64,000 nucleotides of DNA, from assembly GCF_032854445.1 (NCBI RefSeq), contig NC_088295.1, forward strand, positions 38,784,510-38,848,509, read 5' to 3'. The position numbers were made by a program, and so were the translations under genes. Shown in pieces: positions 24,001-39,000 of this stretch; position 1 is the first letter of the stretch; each line of letters opens with the position of its first letter. Source of the stretch: Liolophura sinensis. Taxonomy: Eukaryota; Mollusca; Polyplacophora; Chitonida; Chitonidae. A model generated the notes under the pieces. It saw nothing but the letters and a program-made list of their open reading frames with translations. It did not search any database and was not told the origin of the DNA.

Positions 24001-27000
24001 ATTCTACACGTCATCCAGTGACATTTGCTTTTGTACATATACTTGCCTTCAACTTGTCTTCTTGCTCGGAGAAATTCTCGAAATCTCTTCCTGTCAGCTC
24101 ATCAGAGCCCAGTTGTTCTCGCACATCAGCCATCACAACGAGTGCTCGACGCACCTCCTCAAGGAAATCGGATGGGGGTTTGGCATCACCACTTATCGTC
24201 TTAGTAACACTGCTCACCATGTAGTTGACAGAGGTTTTGGTCATGACAGTGGCCGATGTGACAGCCGTAACGCCAGTGGGTGCCACTGGTTGCTGAGGCG
24301 ACGGCAAGTTGCACCAGCGCTGATTGAGTTTGGTAAGATCAGCTTCACCAGCATCAGACGCCCCCTTTTCTCGAAGCTCTTCAACTTTACTCTGCAAGCC
24401 ATCCAGATCTCTCTGACGACGGCGAAATTCCTCCTCTATGATCTGTCAAAAAGATTAAATCATGCATGTAATACTGTTCAATAGAAGAAATCGATGATCA
24501 AGAAGATACAGATGCTGAAAGCACAGTTCAATAGAAGCACAGCTTAAAGAGGCTATACAAGAGATTTTTGGCAAAAAATCGATCAGCTTAAATCCAATCA
24601 AATAATTGCTATTATCTTAGAACAGCCCAAATAATTACCTTTCACAAACTATCAGTGTCCTCTGTGCATGTGTTAATTGCCATTCAAAATCAGTAATGAA
24701 GTTCCTAAAATTTATAAAGCGGGTCACATTAAAACTTTTTCAAACTTTAGAACCATTTCAACACTACAAATCGCAAATAGCACAGGCACAGTTTTGACAT
24801 TTACTGAAAGGTAATAGTTTGAGGTATTCCTGGTAAATACAGAAAATATGGATTTTTTTCCAAAAATCTCCAGTGTGGCCTCTTTAAGTATGTAGATTGG
24901 CATTTAGTTCTCAAAATTATGCAACAATGAAAACTTTTAAAAACAGGCTAAACCTCTTTTTTGGAAGAAACCACAGAGCCCATCATTAATAGGAAGGTTG
25001 TGGATTGTTTAATAGTGTACTACAACTGTTTGTTACAAAGACGTACACTGACAGGATCAGAACAGCATGTTCTAAGGACCAAAACCTGATACAATTTACA
25101 GTTAAAAATAGGTTGTCCTGACACACAGGTGCCGTATACGTGATGACCATTTTCCTAATAAATCCATTATTATTAGTTTCACTAATAATTTTCATAAAAA
25201 CACACAGAAGGTTTTAAACCGAAAATTAAACCTTCTTGTATTTAACATTTTATTGCTGTCCATTTTGTACTCCTAATGATCATATAATAAAATGCTGAAG
25301 TTCTGAGTGCAAAATGGCTTCATTATTTAAAATAATATGATTGTGTTTTCCAAAAAATACACAAAGATTAACCATGTGCCATACCAAGGGTGAAAGCACC
25401 CACATGTATCAACTATAAAACTCTCCGCTGCTGGCATGGTCTGCAGTCAGCAGACACCCACTTTAACATCAGCTGTTTTTAACACTGTTTTGGAAACAAA
25501 ACACCTTAGTCGACACCTCCGTCATTTTGGCCTAAATGTGACCAAAGAGATTGTCTGGTCACCAACGCAGTCATCACTTTGTCTAGTACTTATGAGCGGA
25601 AACAATCCAAGTTACATTTTCAATTATGTGCCAATATAACAGAATCTTCCAATAAATTAATCCAAAAAATGTAGTGCAGCCATACATGGGAAAGCCTGCC
25701 AGCAACCTATGGATGGTCGTGAGTTTAGCTCCGGACTCTACTAGGTTTACTCCCACCATAATGCTGGCTGCTGTCATATAAGTTAAATATTCTTGAGTAT
25801 GGTGTAAAGCACCAATCAAATAAATAAATAAATAAATAATGTTGTGGTTCATCCCATTTGAAATTTTATGTCTTGGAGAAGTTTTGTTCTGTCTGATTTC
25901 TGTAGAGTACAGGAAAACGTCATAAACATCACAGATAACCTACGATTCTACACCAGAAAACCAGACACCTGCAATGGTGTGGAAAAAATTGGGCTTTCAT
26001 GTTGTAAAATCATCAGCAAACAGGAAGGAAAAGGCCTCAGGAAGTAATAAACTCACTAACGATTATGTTAACTAGAGAGATCAAGTGTTCTGATTTGGTC
26101 CGAGTCATTCTCATTTAAAACAGCACTAAATCCAGCTCTAGTGACTCCAACAGGAAACTACCTTTGTAATACAAAACCCAACTGTACAGGTGGCCATGCT
26201 ATTGAAGCCCACCAAGGATGTTCACACAGGTGCAAAGCTTTAATTCTTAAGTAATTATAATAATACATCCATACATGTAGGAATAGACTTGAGTTTATCA
26301 CAGATAGGAAGGAACCAAAACCCTGATCTCCGTTATAAATCCAATAAAGACATCTAAAGGCAGCTGTGTGGCATGGGCAGAGAGCCAGATTTACCCTGTA
26401 TACAGTTCAGGCTTTCTATACAACCCTGCAGATATCTTTATTAGTTTGGGATATGAGGACAGAATGCACTTAAGTTCGAAATTACTTTAATACAACATTA
26501 AAAATTCAGGTAAGGGTACTGTGAAATTGCTTCACATTAATATGGTCTGCTGTTCATTAATGTACTTTGAAACGACCCCGATTTATATCAACAACATGTA
26601 CATTCTGTTTTTTTGTGCTCTACATGTACATGTACCTCTGTCCTACTGAGGATGTGCTGTTTGCAGCCTCATCAAGAGACATAATACAAACATAATTTTC
26701 AAGTATTAATGGTTTTTCATTTATACTTTAGGAAATTAAAATAATACAAGATGAATTTGAGGCCTATATTTTAATATTCACTTCATAGACAGTAATATAT
26801 ACCAATGTGCTTACGTAAATTTGAACAAATTCTTACATCGCTAACGAAAGTTCACTGACCAAGTGTCATTTCCATGTAAATCTGTTCTATACTCTAAATT
26901 TAAACACAGGTACACAGGCTCATGTTATAGCACTCTGTTTTGGTCCTAATTTTCCTTTCACTTATTTATTTATTTGATTGGTGTTCTACACCATACGTAA

Positions 27001-30000
27001 GAATATTTCACTCATACCACGGCAGCCAGCATTATCCTAAACCAGGCAGAGCCCAGGACAATCCCATGACCATCCACAGCTTGCTGGCACACCTTCCCAG
27101 CTCATGCTGGAGAGGAAGCCAACATGAGCTGGACTTGAACTCTCAGCGAATACATTTGTGGGAGGCTCCTGGGTAATTCTCCTTTCATGTTGTGGAGAGT
27201 AGGAGCTTAGTTTAATTCCTTCATGGCAAATCCCTCAGTGTGAGAGGTACATATAACAAAGCTACCTGTGTAATCATGAAGTCAGATTGTGTGTAGGTAA
27301 AGTGGGTGCTGAGCTGTAGTAGACACCAGCAAGGAGGGTGTGTGGAGTGCTATATAGTACACTATAACCTTCCCCTCTCCTAGATGTTTGACCTTTACAG
27401 TAACATGGCAGTTTTTACCGCCCCAGAATAAAGGCTTCTGTCTCCTATCCTGGCAGCAGCCACTCCAACCAACACCAGCTGTCACATTAAACAAGGATAA
27501 ACTTTCCACTGGTGTATACTATTCTATGGCATAGGTTACAGTCACCAGTATTATCGTAGACTAATTCCATTAAAACTAAGACAGAGTTTATAATTAAATT
27601 AACACTACTTTCTTTAACAAAACTGCTCATGTTTCAGAGCTTCTTTCAAACAAGGCAAATTTAGGAATAGTGTCGCAAGTAATATCTGCACTGATCAGCA
27701 GCTACTATACTTCAATCCTAACTCAGGTGTGAAAAAGAGGTTTAGGCTTGATAACAAAACGGAATAGCTCTGTCAGGGTCACACATGAACTTTTCCTTTT
27801 CTTTGTCTCTGTGATGACTTAATTAAGTCTAGTTTGTTAAATAATAATTTCACCATCTTAAAAAAGATATGAAAGGCTTAATTTAATTTCAAAAATCAAT
27901 ACTAATTTTGTAAATTTATGAAAAGGTTAAGGAGGCATTCTCTCCATAATTTCAAACACAAACAACAGATCTATACACCTTTTCTGTCTATCATCATAAC
28001 AAATCACTAAAAACAGCTAAATTTAAAAAAATATCTGATTAATTGCTATTTAGAGTTGTTGACCAACTGTTTGCAATCTTTGTTCAAATCACATGATTCA
28101 TATTATTGGTCATAAAATGTAATCAATACAATAACATTACCATAATAAGGTAAACATGTATATCACACCTACATCAAAATTCTACATCATCACTGAATTT
28201 GAAGAAAAAAAGTACTAGAAACTGTTCCAGTAAAGTAAACCCACAGCATCAAGCATCAGAACTTGAAACGCATCAAATTATATATAAAATATTTACATGT
28301 CTTAGGATCCAAACTCCAAAGGCGAGAAGACAGGCGATGAAAGCGAGGATGGCGAGGGACATCAAGCCTGCCAGGGCTGTAATCAGCGAGGTGATCTCTT
28401 CTCCCATGGTGACCACGGTAATCCAAAATAAGTTACAACAACAACAAGAAGTCCCCCACTAATGGCAATCCAACAACAACAAGCCTACATACATTTCCAC
28501 ACGGGATCAAAGAGCACACGATCCTTCACCTCCAACGCCCTCAGCGAAAATCATAGAGGTCGGGCAAAAACATTTCTGGAGGGTTTAGTTGAATGGTTAT
28601 TGTAAATTGGCAGAAGCTGGTGTCTGGTATCCAGTGAGGGTTGTGGCCGAGCTGTGGCCAATGTCCATCAGGCACCTCTGACATTTATTCCTAACAATCT
28701 GACAGCATCCAGAGCTGGCCAGGTAGTCTGCTTTAGTCCTCATAGTCTGCAAAAAATTACCCGCAACCCAATACTCAAAGAAACACGATAAAAAAGTTTG
28801 AAGAGGGAATTATCGCCAAGACCTATCTGACTTTCATAACCTTGCAAATCCCAAGAGCAAAGTTGATGTTCCTCGGAGATACCGTAAAGGGGGCCACATA
28901 ATTATCACCCACTAAAGATTTTGCATTGAATTAAATAACTTGTTTCCTGGTGAGGCAAAAAAGTCCTCATCACGGGATAGAACTTTCACTATATACAACA
29001 GTGGCTGTCTATGCTATTTTTCTACCAAGTTTGTCCGAAACCTGCTACCATGCAGCTCAGAGATACAGTTCTGGGTCCCCCATTTCATGGGGGCATCTGA
29101 TAGTCTTTGATCAGTCTTCACGTGCATACTTCACAGCCTAGAGATGTGCCAGCGGAGCATGTGCAGACCACGTCAGCCGCCACAATGCCTAACATACCAG
29201 ATAGCCCTAAGCAAAACAAAACAGATGCCAACGGTTCACACATCTTCCTACCAAATACTTTACACACTTTGGTTTAATACTGCCACTTTGTCAGCTGCTT
29301 TCTTTGAGGATACATACTTCTACTACAAAGTAATCCAGGTATTTGTAAAGTGTTCAGCAAACTGCACCCACATACAAAACATATTTTAACAATATTTCAC
29401 CTACATTTTCTTATTAAAAAAAAAAAAAAAATACATGTAACTAAGACATTTTTACATGTGTGACACTGCTTATAAATGCCACCTGATAGGCAACAATTAA
29501 GCTCAAAGAGGTTATCAAAAATGGACTGTGAAACATTAGCAATCTAATATTTGTTTCACGATCTGGAGTGGGCTAATAAATTGTCTTCTTGGTGAGGGGA
29601 ATGAGTGATTCATCAAAGAAATCATAATTTTTGTTAAGATCCAAGCTAAATTAAAGAACTATTTTTTAAAGATTTTAAATTAAAATTATTCAAAAACATC
29701 TAAGATATGAAGTTTCACTTTATAGCACATTTTACATTTGCCAACACTTTTTGACACATATATATACGTGCATGTTAAATGAACAGGTAGTACAGGCACT
29801 TCTTAATTATTCCATATAATACAAATCAAAAACTTCAAAAATATATTTTCCCAAAGAACTACTAAACTACTACATATGTTCTGTGAAAATGTTCTGAGAA
29901 AATACCACCCTAGTCTTATACATATTTACTCTTTTTCAAGTACATTCTAGATGCCTAGTTTGCAATAACATGGACAAAACCACTCTCCTCTTTCTTTATT

Positions 30001-33000
30001 GCAAAGAATCTGTCAGTTATTGCCTTACAGGTGGTTTCCATTACCTGTTGTTATCAACAGTCAGTGCAATTATACTTGAGAGGACCTGTGCTGATAAATT
30101 TCACATTTTCACACCTATAGCAAGGTCACTTTCACTGATGTTAAAAGTAACTAAATGCTAAATCTGTCATCTATGATCACTTGAGCACAATAGATAGCTC
30201 TTCCACACAGCCAATGGAAGCACTCTGTCAATCAGCAACATAAAAGAACAAATAAATCACAGTAGGTAACCATGGTAACTGGCCATATTTTTTGTACATC
30301 ATTCCGATCTTTCCTCAATCTAGGAGATCTTGACCTGAAGCCCTAGTCACTCGTTTCTTAATCTTCCTCCCCAAACTTCCACCCTGCCAATCTTTGCTAG
30401 TACTGCTAACCTCCCATGTGGCCTCCGTTACTTAGCCTGTACTTCTCCACCAATCATTACCTACAGTTTTTAATAGCCTCTCGCTTAGCTCATCAAGCGA
30501 CATTTGGTGTGGGCGATGCCCCGGCTATCTATGGGGATGGCTGCAGATTCAAGCGGCAGAAAATGAACAGACGTTTATCATGAGGTGCCTCTCTTCCCCC
30601 ACCACACCTGCTTTGTAATCGCCATAAAAACTTACCCAGGATTTGCCCCCTCCCCAGGAGCATCTCGAATGCAATAATAAATCATTGCTTTTGTCCAAAA
30701 TAAACCCAGCTACCTTTATTTAGAGATCCTCTCAAGAGTGGGCAATGTGAGACAACACAGCATATTTGTCTTCCTCAAAGTTGGTATTTTTCATTGTATA
30801 CATCTGCCGCATAGACAATCTGATTGCGCACCCACCCTCTGTATACACAAAACACACAATTCCCAACAGAATTATAACATCTAAACAAGACGGTGCATTG
30901 GGAAACATGCCAGACAAGTGTGTCCAAACAGTTGTGTTACCTACAATCTGATTAGGCTGGCACCTGAACAATTACTCACAGCAGACAGTGTGATCTGTAG
31001 TTAGCTGCATACAACGGCAACAAGTCTGATATAAATGAGAACAACATTCTAATAGGCAATGACCCTGCACTTTAGGATGTTACCTTTCACCTGTGGACGC
31101 AGTATTAAATTTCAATTTCACCAAACATAGTTTTATCTAAAGGATGCAGAGGCAGGAAAAAGAGGTGGAAAACAGTTTTCCCCAAGATCATAATCCCACT
31201 GTCACTTTTTGTGCTACAGGCATTTGTGAAATGTTAATCTATGTATAAAGTGTAAATCTACATTGTACATACAAGTACATGTAAATGCATTTACTACAGC
31301 AACACATTCCAATTCTACAGTTCTGAAATTTATTTACTCATTTGACTGGTGTATTGGGCTTGAACAGAACACCCAACTTACGCTCATTTAGCGTGGTGAT
31401 GGCCGTGCATATACCATAATTTGGGGACTAGCACAGCAGCTTCCAAATGGTGAACACTTTGTGTTCACACAAACGTTATTTCTTCTCATTTTACTGACAC
31501 CTGGTCTGTCCATTCTGTAGCAGGAATATTGAGTTTTTTTCTCTTCTCACATGGTCAGACCATCTAATGAATAACATACTCATATCTTTACTTTTCCAAA
31601 AGGCTGGTAAAGAAATGCAATATTCTACTTTCAACACTACTAATATCTGTCCCAAAAATTAGAAGAATTAATCTATTGCTTTAAAAAGTTTCAAAGGACA
31701 TGAAACAAATAATTCATAAGTGAAGACTGTGTGTCAATTATCTAAGTCAAAACCCTCATACACACCTAAGCAGAGAACTGCTATGCAATTCCCTAAACTT
31801 CTGGTATATATGCAGGGGCGCCCCCACATGGAAATTTCATGAGCAAGGAACCAGCATACAGTCTATATGTAATCAACAAAAAATATACAATGGTAGTGAG
31901 ATGTATAGGCGGAGTAAACGACATTACCTGGAGGAAACCACTGCCCTTTGCTATTAAAGTGAGTGAGTGCTTGGCATTTAACGTCGTGCTCGACAATATT
32001 TCAGACATATGACGACGAGCTATTAAAGTATCTTGTTGACAAATCGCACTGAAAGCTGTAGTTTTCAAATAGTTTGTGTGGTCTCTTGCAAGATACATTC
32101 ATACAAACTGCAAAAGTTCATCCAGTAAAACCTGTGTAATCTGACTATGACTGGTACAGCAAGAAATGTTGATTTTGACAAGATGTCAGTTTATGGAGGA
32201 TCTATGTGCAACAACAATAACCGCTCAGTCGTAAAGATTGTATAGATGTCACTAATAACCAACTAAGGTGAATTACTTCTCATTTGTCTAAAATTAAATT
32301 TTTTAAAATGTGGACTTCAAACAGAAAAAAAAATTGCTCCCCATAGTTTGTCCTACATTGAACTTGTATTGAAGAGCTCTGTGTCGGTTCTGGGAAAGTC
32401 TAGTAAGACTGCATGAATTGAACTTTATCAGTCGGATATTTCCACTCTTAGCAGGTCAATCAGGAATGTTTGATTCAATGAAAACTGGGAAACAAAGTGA
32501 CAGAAAGCGTACTACATTATTTGATACCCTGAATTGCTCAATATCATCACAGCAAATGATTAAATTGAACATAAAGTCAGCCAAAAAAGCTGAATTAATG
32601 AATAAAATAATATTCCAGAAATGTTCTAAAAATGTTTAAAATATTCTACAACAAAATAAATAGCAAATAATCGTCAGTATCTAGCCACTCATTTGGTGAT
32701 GCCATTTTGCCATGTTATGGCTATCAGAGTGATGTCACAAAACCTAGGAGTTCTCCAGTACCATCAGCATTAAACAATGTGACAATGATAAAATACAAAC
32801 AAAAATGCCTGATATCCAACCAAAGATTATCAGATCTGTTCCGTGTGTTTAAAGGGCCAATGTTTCTTTTAGTTTGGCACTCAGTCAGAGTGATGTTCAT
32901 GTACACAAGCATCGTGTTACAGCGGCCCTGCTCGTCCTCATCCAGCATGGATGTAAGCATTTGGCCCAGCTGGCTGTACCGACTTCAGGGAATTTAACAA

Positions 33001-36000
33001 ACATAGCAGGACCTTCTGACTGATAACAGACTCTTTCATTCTGATTTTGGGAAGATATTTTCATAATAAATCTGCCTTTGCTAAGGAAAAATAATGCAAA
33101 GTCACAATAAGCAATGACTCTCTCCTACGCCGTTTTCTTGCCAGCTCACCCTGACAAGTTACTGCACTATGCTGCCCAACATGTACACATTGTGACACGG
33201 GCAACCGTTTTCAGTAATCTACTCATAAATGCGTGGTCCAAAATGCATCAGTTCAACGCTTAAACTAACCGTAAAATCTAATTTCTTGCATCAATATATG
33301 TCTATCCGCTACAAGAGACAAAGCTGACAATCGAAAGCTAATAGATCTTTTGACGTGACAGCCAATTATCACGCAACGCTTTCAGCGCTAGTGATTGGCC
33401 AAGTTCATAAGGGCTTTTACAACTGGCTGGCTACTCGCAGTGAATTGTCCCTCAGTGCCATATCCTGACTGACATTCATCTTTTCAAAACTTTGCAGAAT
33501 TTTTTACATATTTTTATGTGATAACTGTGCCCTATATCATTTTTCTATGTACTTATAGTGGCAGACTTTATGTTCACATTACCATCAAGAGAAATATACA
33601 GATCAAAATCAAGTTTACGTAAATTTCTTCATTAATTTGATCACTACAGAGATTATCTCACTTCTGTGACCTCTCCTTTCCCCAGCAGTGATAAAGTGAT
33701 AAAGAGTGGAACAGCAGCAAGCTGTGTCGGATTACACAAGGTGGATTAACGTGCATTGGATACAATGGAGAATAGAAATTGCAATCGCTATTCACAACAT
33801 ATATATATATGTGAATACACTGACTTTGATGCCAATTATGAAACTGAATGTTACATCAAATTTGTCAGTAAAAATTAAACCTGACTTCAAGGCAGACATG
33901 CTGGACATCATAGCCACAGTGTCTGACCTAAAATATCTGGCTTTCGACTGTGTTTTCTATGGTTTTGGCCAAGAAGATACCCAGAAGACTTTAACAGCCA
34001 TACATTTAGCTGCATCGTAGCTAGTCCAGAATCGGTACTCAACACAATTCAACAGCTCCTTGCATTAAAATGCAAGAATAAAATGGGTTTTAGTCCACGA
34101 TTTTCTATCACACGGCATAAACGAATGATTCATGATATTGTAGGATAGCTCCACTGTCACATAAGAACCTGCAAATCAGTGAAATGTTGAAACAACAGCC
34201 AATTATCATCATTCACTTTTTTTTTTAACCTAGAATCAAGCAAACCTGACAAAGCTTCTGATCTGCACAATGCCCAAATGTATCCATGTGGGCTGAACCA
34301 GGAGCAGAGACAATGTTAAAAGGGTGATAACTCTGACTGACATGTTTATACACAACTCTAGGCAGGCCAACCCTACTCTAGGGTGAGCTTTGTTTACTCT
34401 CAGAATCAATTACTGGCTGTTTGTTTTGAAGGGAAAAGCAACTCTAACCTTTTTCTCTTCTTCTCCACCAGGTGGCGCTGACAGCCGCTCTTCCAAATGA
34501 TCCAAATGTTTGGAGAACTCGGTGGCGTCGGATTTAAATTCGGTCCACAGAGGGAGAACAGAGCGAGCCTGAGATTTCCGGTCTTCTGCCTCAGCCGTGG
34601 CTGTATTCCACAGAACCTGTAAACAGACAGACAGACACACACTTGAGTGTACAAATCTTCTCTGTTGGCAGGTAGCTCCCACCTGGCTGTATGGTATCTA
34701 CGGTGACAGGCCTAATTAGTTTGACACCTTTCAGGACTAACACTTAGAGAGCCATCAAAAAACATTTATTCCTTGACACAAAAATTAATTTCTCTACGTC
34801 AAACACCACTGGCAGAATGAGTAATGTTGAGATATGATTACCTGGGCACAAAGAGAATTCTGAACATAACAATATTTCACTTGTTGCTCCTATTATGATG
34901 TCTTCTAGTATTCTTTAAGTATTCACTTCAAACACTTTAACCCGATGGTCAGGGATGAGTTTATGGTGGATTTGAATGTGAATTTACCTTGAGATCTTCC
35001 ATACACTGATTAATCTTTAAGGCTTTCTCTGGCTCCATCACTTCATTCTCATGGACAGCCAGTTCACCATTCTCCATGACCTGGGCAACGTCGGGCTGCA
35101 GGCGATCCAAACCCTGGTCAATGTCCTATAAGAAAAATAAGATCGCGTCAGCCTTATGTTGTAGATATTTTTTAAACATTTCTTTTCTAGTGCTTGAGTG
35201 CTTGGGGTTTAACGTTATGCTTAACAATTTTTCAGGCATATGACGACAAAGGAGTCCTCAGAGTGCATGTACAGTACCGCTCTCACCTAAAAGCAACCTG
35301 ATCTTCTGATTTCACATACTCTGGGTATACTCTTCACGTACTCTGGGTGTACAATTCACATACTCTGGGTGTACTCTTCACATACTCTGGGTGTACTCTT
35401 CACATACTCTGGGTGTACTCTTCACATACTCTAGGCGTACAATTCACATACTCTGGGTGTACTCTTCACATACTCTGGGTGTACGTGGGTGTACTCTTCA
35501 CATACTCTGGGTGTACTCTTCACATACTCTAGGCGTACAATTCACATACTCTGGGTGTACTCTTCACATACTCTGGGTGTACGTGGGTGTACTCTTCACA
35601 TACTCTGGGTGTACTCTTCACGTACTCGTAACTTGCTCTAAGCGTACAGCTACACACACATGTGGCGACCTGATCACATTGACGCATTACTGCCAATACA
35701 ATATACATCCGCCAGAGGCTGTCAACTGTTTTTACCTTTCGTGTTGTGGAGATATAGTGCCGATGATGTCAACAAATTCAGTCGGGGAAAACTTGTGAAA
35801 GTGTAATACGCTTACGTAGTATTATGAAAGCTGAAGAAAGTGAAAATGTGTTCAGAAGTGAGAGATTCACCACAAGAAAAAGTCGCAGCCAGATCAAACT
35901 CTATGCCTTACTGTTTTGGCCAGAAGAAAAAGTTGAGATATATGTTGAATCAAAACTTTGATTTTATCCATTTGCTTTTATTTCATCACAGCGCCATGTT

Positions 36001-39000
36001 TCTTGTTGTCAACCGTAAACAGTGAAAGCTAAGCTCAAAATGAGGCTAGATCTGGTGAAGAGTGTGTGAACGAACGAACACGGCTCTCGAAATACGCTAA
36101 CATGTATATGTCAACATGTAGGCCTAAATATATTATATATATATATATACAATTGGTCAAAAGTGATTTCGCAGTCAGACACAAATATCAAGCTTTATTT
36201 TACGGTTAAAAATACATGCAGACAACAGTTTGTGTCCCATTTACAAAAGAGGCCTATAATGAAGTAAGGGCATCCACTTTTTCAGAGAGAATTCAGATGG
36301 ATTTAACCTCAGCTAGGACGTTTATATTCTGGTTTATGACTGAAAAATAGAGGCATTATGCTACTTATGTGTGATATTTGTTCTTTCGACATTAAACAGA
36401 AGCAGAAAATAGAGAGCATTTATATACAAAAACATTTCAACTATGTCATTAACTGTGGGGTAAGAGGCAACCCATGAATAAACAAATCATTTGAAATGAT
36501 TAGTCTACGTTATTGGAATTTATGTGACGAAATGCTAAATGTGGCTACACAAAAGATTTGCCAAAAGTCTCTAGTATTCTGTCTTTAAAATTGTTTATCA
36601 AAATTAACGGAATATTTTTACCGTTTAATTTTATAATTAGGAATACATCTGAGATACTATGCTGAAAGCTTCCAAGGGGACAAGCGATTGGAATGTGGAC
36701 TTCAGATGCGAGTTTCACTTAAATTTAGGAAAATGAAATATGGAAAATAAACTCAAGATTCATTGTCTACATTTGTCTTTTCCTTCAACTTGTACCAATT
36801 TGCGAGCAAAGCACACTTCAAGGTGATGTTATTTATTTATTTATTTATTTGATTGGTGTTTTATGCCGTACTCAAGAATATTTCACTTATACGACAGCGG
36901 CCAGCATTATGCTGGGAGGAAACCGGGCATAGCCGGCAGGTTGCCGACAGACCTTCCCACGTACGGCCGGAGAGGAAGCCAGCATGAGCTGGACTTGAAC
37001 TTACAGCGACCACATTGGTGAGAGACTCCTGGGTCATTACGCTACGCTAGCGTGCTAACCAACTGAGCCACAGAGGCCCCCCTCAAGGTGATGTTACTCA
37101 GCTTAACACTCAGTGTGGTGGTGAATTCTTCAGAGTTAATTAGCAAATTCCGCTGCTCGGCAAGTCTCAGTATATGGAATAAAAATTCTCCCCATGCATG
37201 AGGCCTTATTGTTTTTGGGACCCAAATCCTTTGACCCCACCCAGGGATGACCCTTCACTCAAGCAGACGCTCTACCAACTGAGCTATCAGGGCCGGTCAT
37301 TTCTAAGGAGCGACTAAACCTTTTTTTTATTATTTTTTTTTTGCATATATTTATTTATTGATTTCTTGTTAACTGTGCCCTCAAGAATATTTTTTTACTC
37401 ATACAATGAAAGATCTGTCATATTAGGAATAGACTATTCTATGCTAAGTGCAAAACCAACCTAAATGCATATGTATAAAAGTTCTTCAGGCTGCCAAAAC
37501 ACCTGTACAGACACCATGTAAAATTACTTGAACACAAAGCTCATAATAACATAGTAGCTCTACACCTTTGCAAAATTTAAAGAATCAAGATTGGACTTTG
37601 AAAAATTTAGGCAATAACAAAAATATCACTAGAAAAAATACAAAAATCTAAACTCTAAAATATCTGTTCATTATACATGGCAACAAAGGCAATTAAAATG
37701 TCTCGGTGTATAAAAAATGTTTTCCACCCGTTAAGTGACTTTCTTGTTCATTTGTTTAATCTTAGGGATTTGCAAGCTAAGCAAATCTCAATGGTTCTTG
37801 GTGGTCATTTAAATCTACAGGTAAAAACTATGTGTGAAATTTTGGTTTTCAACAATAAATGCATTATTTTTTTGATAATTATCATACGTTATTCAGACAC
37901 TTACACTATTAAAAAGAAGTTTCAGCACCATTTTCAATCTCAACATCAAAACTGACAGAATGACTGTACCTTGACCCTTTTCTCCACGACAGCATCCAGG
38001 TCCTCACCCTGCAGACTTGTGTTCCTGTTCAGGCTATCAGTGAACACCATGATAGAGTTAACAGCGATCCTGTATGACCTATCGAAGTCCTCGTCTCCAG
38101 TAATCTCAGACTTCTGGCCTTCCATATCCTCAACCTTCACGGGGGAGCTAAGCACGGCTGACGACAGCATCTCCACTTTTTCTCGTGCAACCGATTGTCT
38201 CCCCTTAAATAAACAGCACAATTAATCATTATATAATGATAAAAAAAAGCATATGATTTAACTTTCCAAAATTTAATTCACCACATGCAAATTTCACACA
38301 GGAACAACCTCCTTTTAATCTCAATTTAACTTCCAGTTTAACTTGGAACACATTTATAGCCACACGAACTACGTTTTGTTTGTTTCCTTATAAACACATT
38401 TGCCTACTTTCAGTTTCTCTCTGAACACACTAGCCAGGAGACCTACTTCTACTTTCAGTTTCTCTCTGAACACACTAGTCAGGAGACCTACTTCTACTTT
38501 CAGTTTCTCTCTGAACATACTAGCCAGAACACCTACTTCTACTTTCAGTTTCTCTCTGAACACTCTAGCCAGGAGACCTACTTCTACTTTCAGTTTCTCT
38601 CTGAACACACTAGTCAGGAGACCTACATCTATTTTCAGTTTCTCTCTGAACATACTAGCCAAGAGACCTACTTCTACTTTCAGTTTCTCTCTGAACACAC
38701 TAGCCAGGAGACCTACTTCTACTTTCAGTTTCTCTCTGAACACACTAGCCAGGAGACCTACTTCTACTTTCAGTTTCTCTCTGAACACACTAGTCAGGAG
38801 ACCTACTTCTACTTTCAGTTTCTCTTTGAACATACTAGCCAGAAGACCTACTTTTAGTCTGACTGTGACTTCCTCCCATCTCTGGTTAAGATGAGTAAGC
38901 TCTGGTTCCACCATTTTCTTGTAGCGTCCACTCCTGGTCATCAGGTCAATGGCACAATCCCTGACCTCGTCCACATCTTCGTGAATGCTGGCGACCTCTA

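Larger units (their letters stand above)
24443..34448. other. 10-kb intron splitting repeat R15
   Basis: It contains a MITE, two SINE family A copies, a family B fragment and the transmembrane start exon candidate. At 32700-32990 a minus-strand frame with a coding look is present. At 33130-33470 several CpGs and CCAAT-type motifs (gccaattatc, gattggcc) cluster, a possible promoter. The rest is AT-rich without recognisable features. Confidence 0.6.
35126..37969. other. 2.8-kb intron between exons 21 and 22
   Basis: Holds the 22-bp array, a family B fragment, a (TA)n run at 36130-36150, the best SINE family A copy, a tRNA-like SINE head, and a further degraded SINE tail at about 37345-37415. 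No further exon was seen. Confidence 0.65.

Noticed and set aside
36960-37083. tRNA gene on the minus strand
   Set aside because: A and B boxes are present, but the acceptor and anticodon stems do not fold as a tRNA and the sequence continues into a SINE body.
38400-38894. Plus-strand frame of 164 codons ([15 protein letters not shown] repeats)
   Set aside because: Antisense of the 45-bp array at exon 20; no start context or homology.
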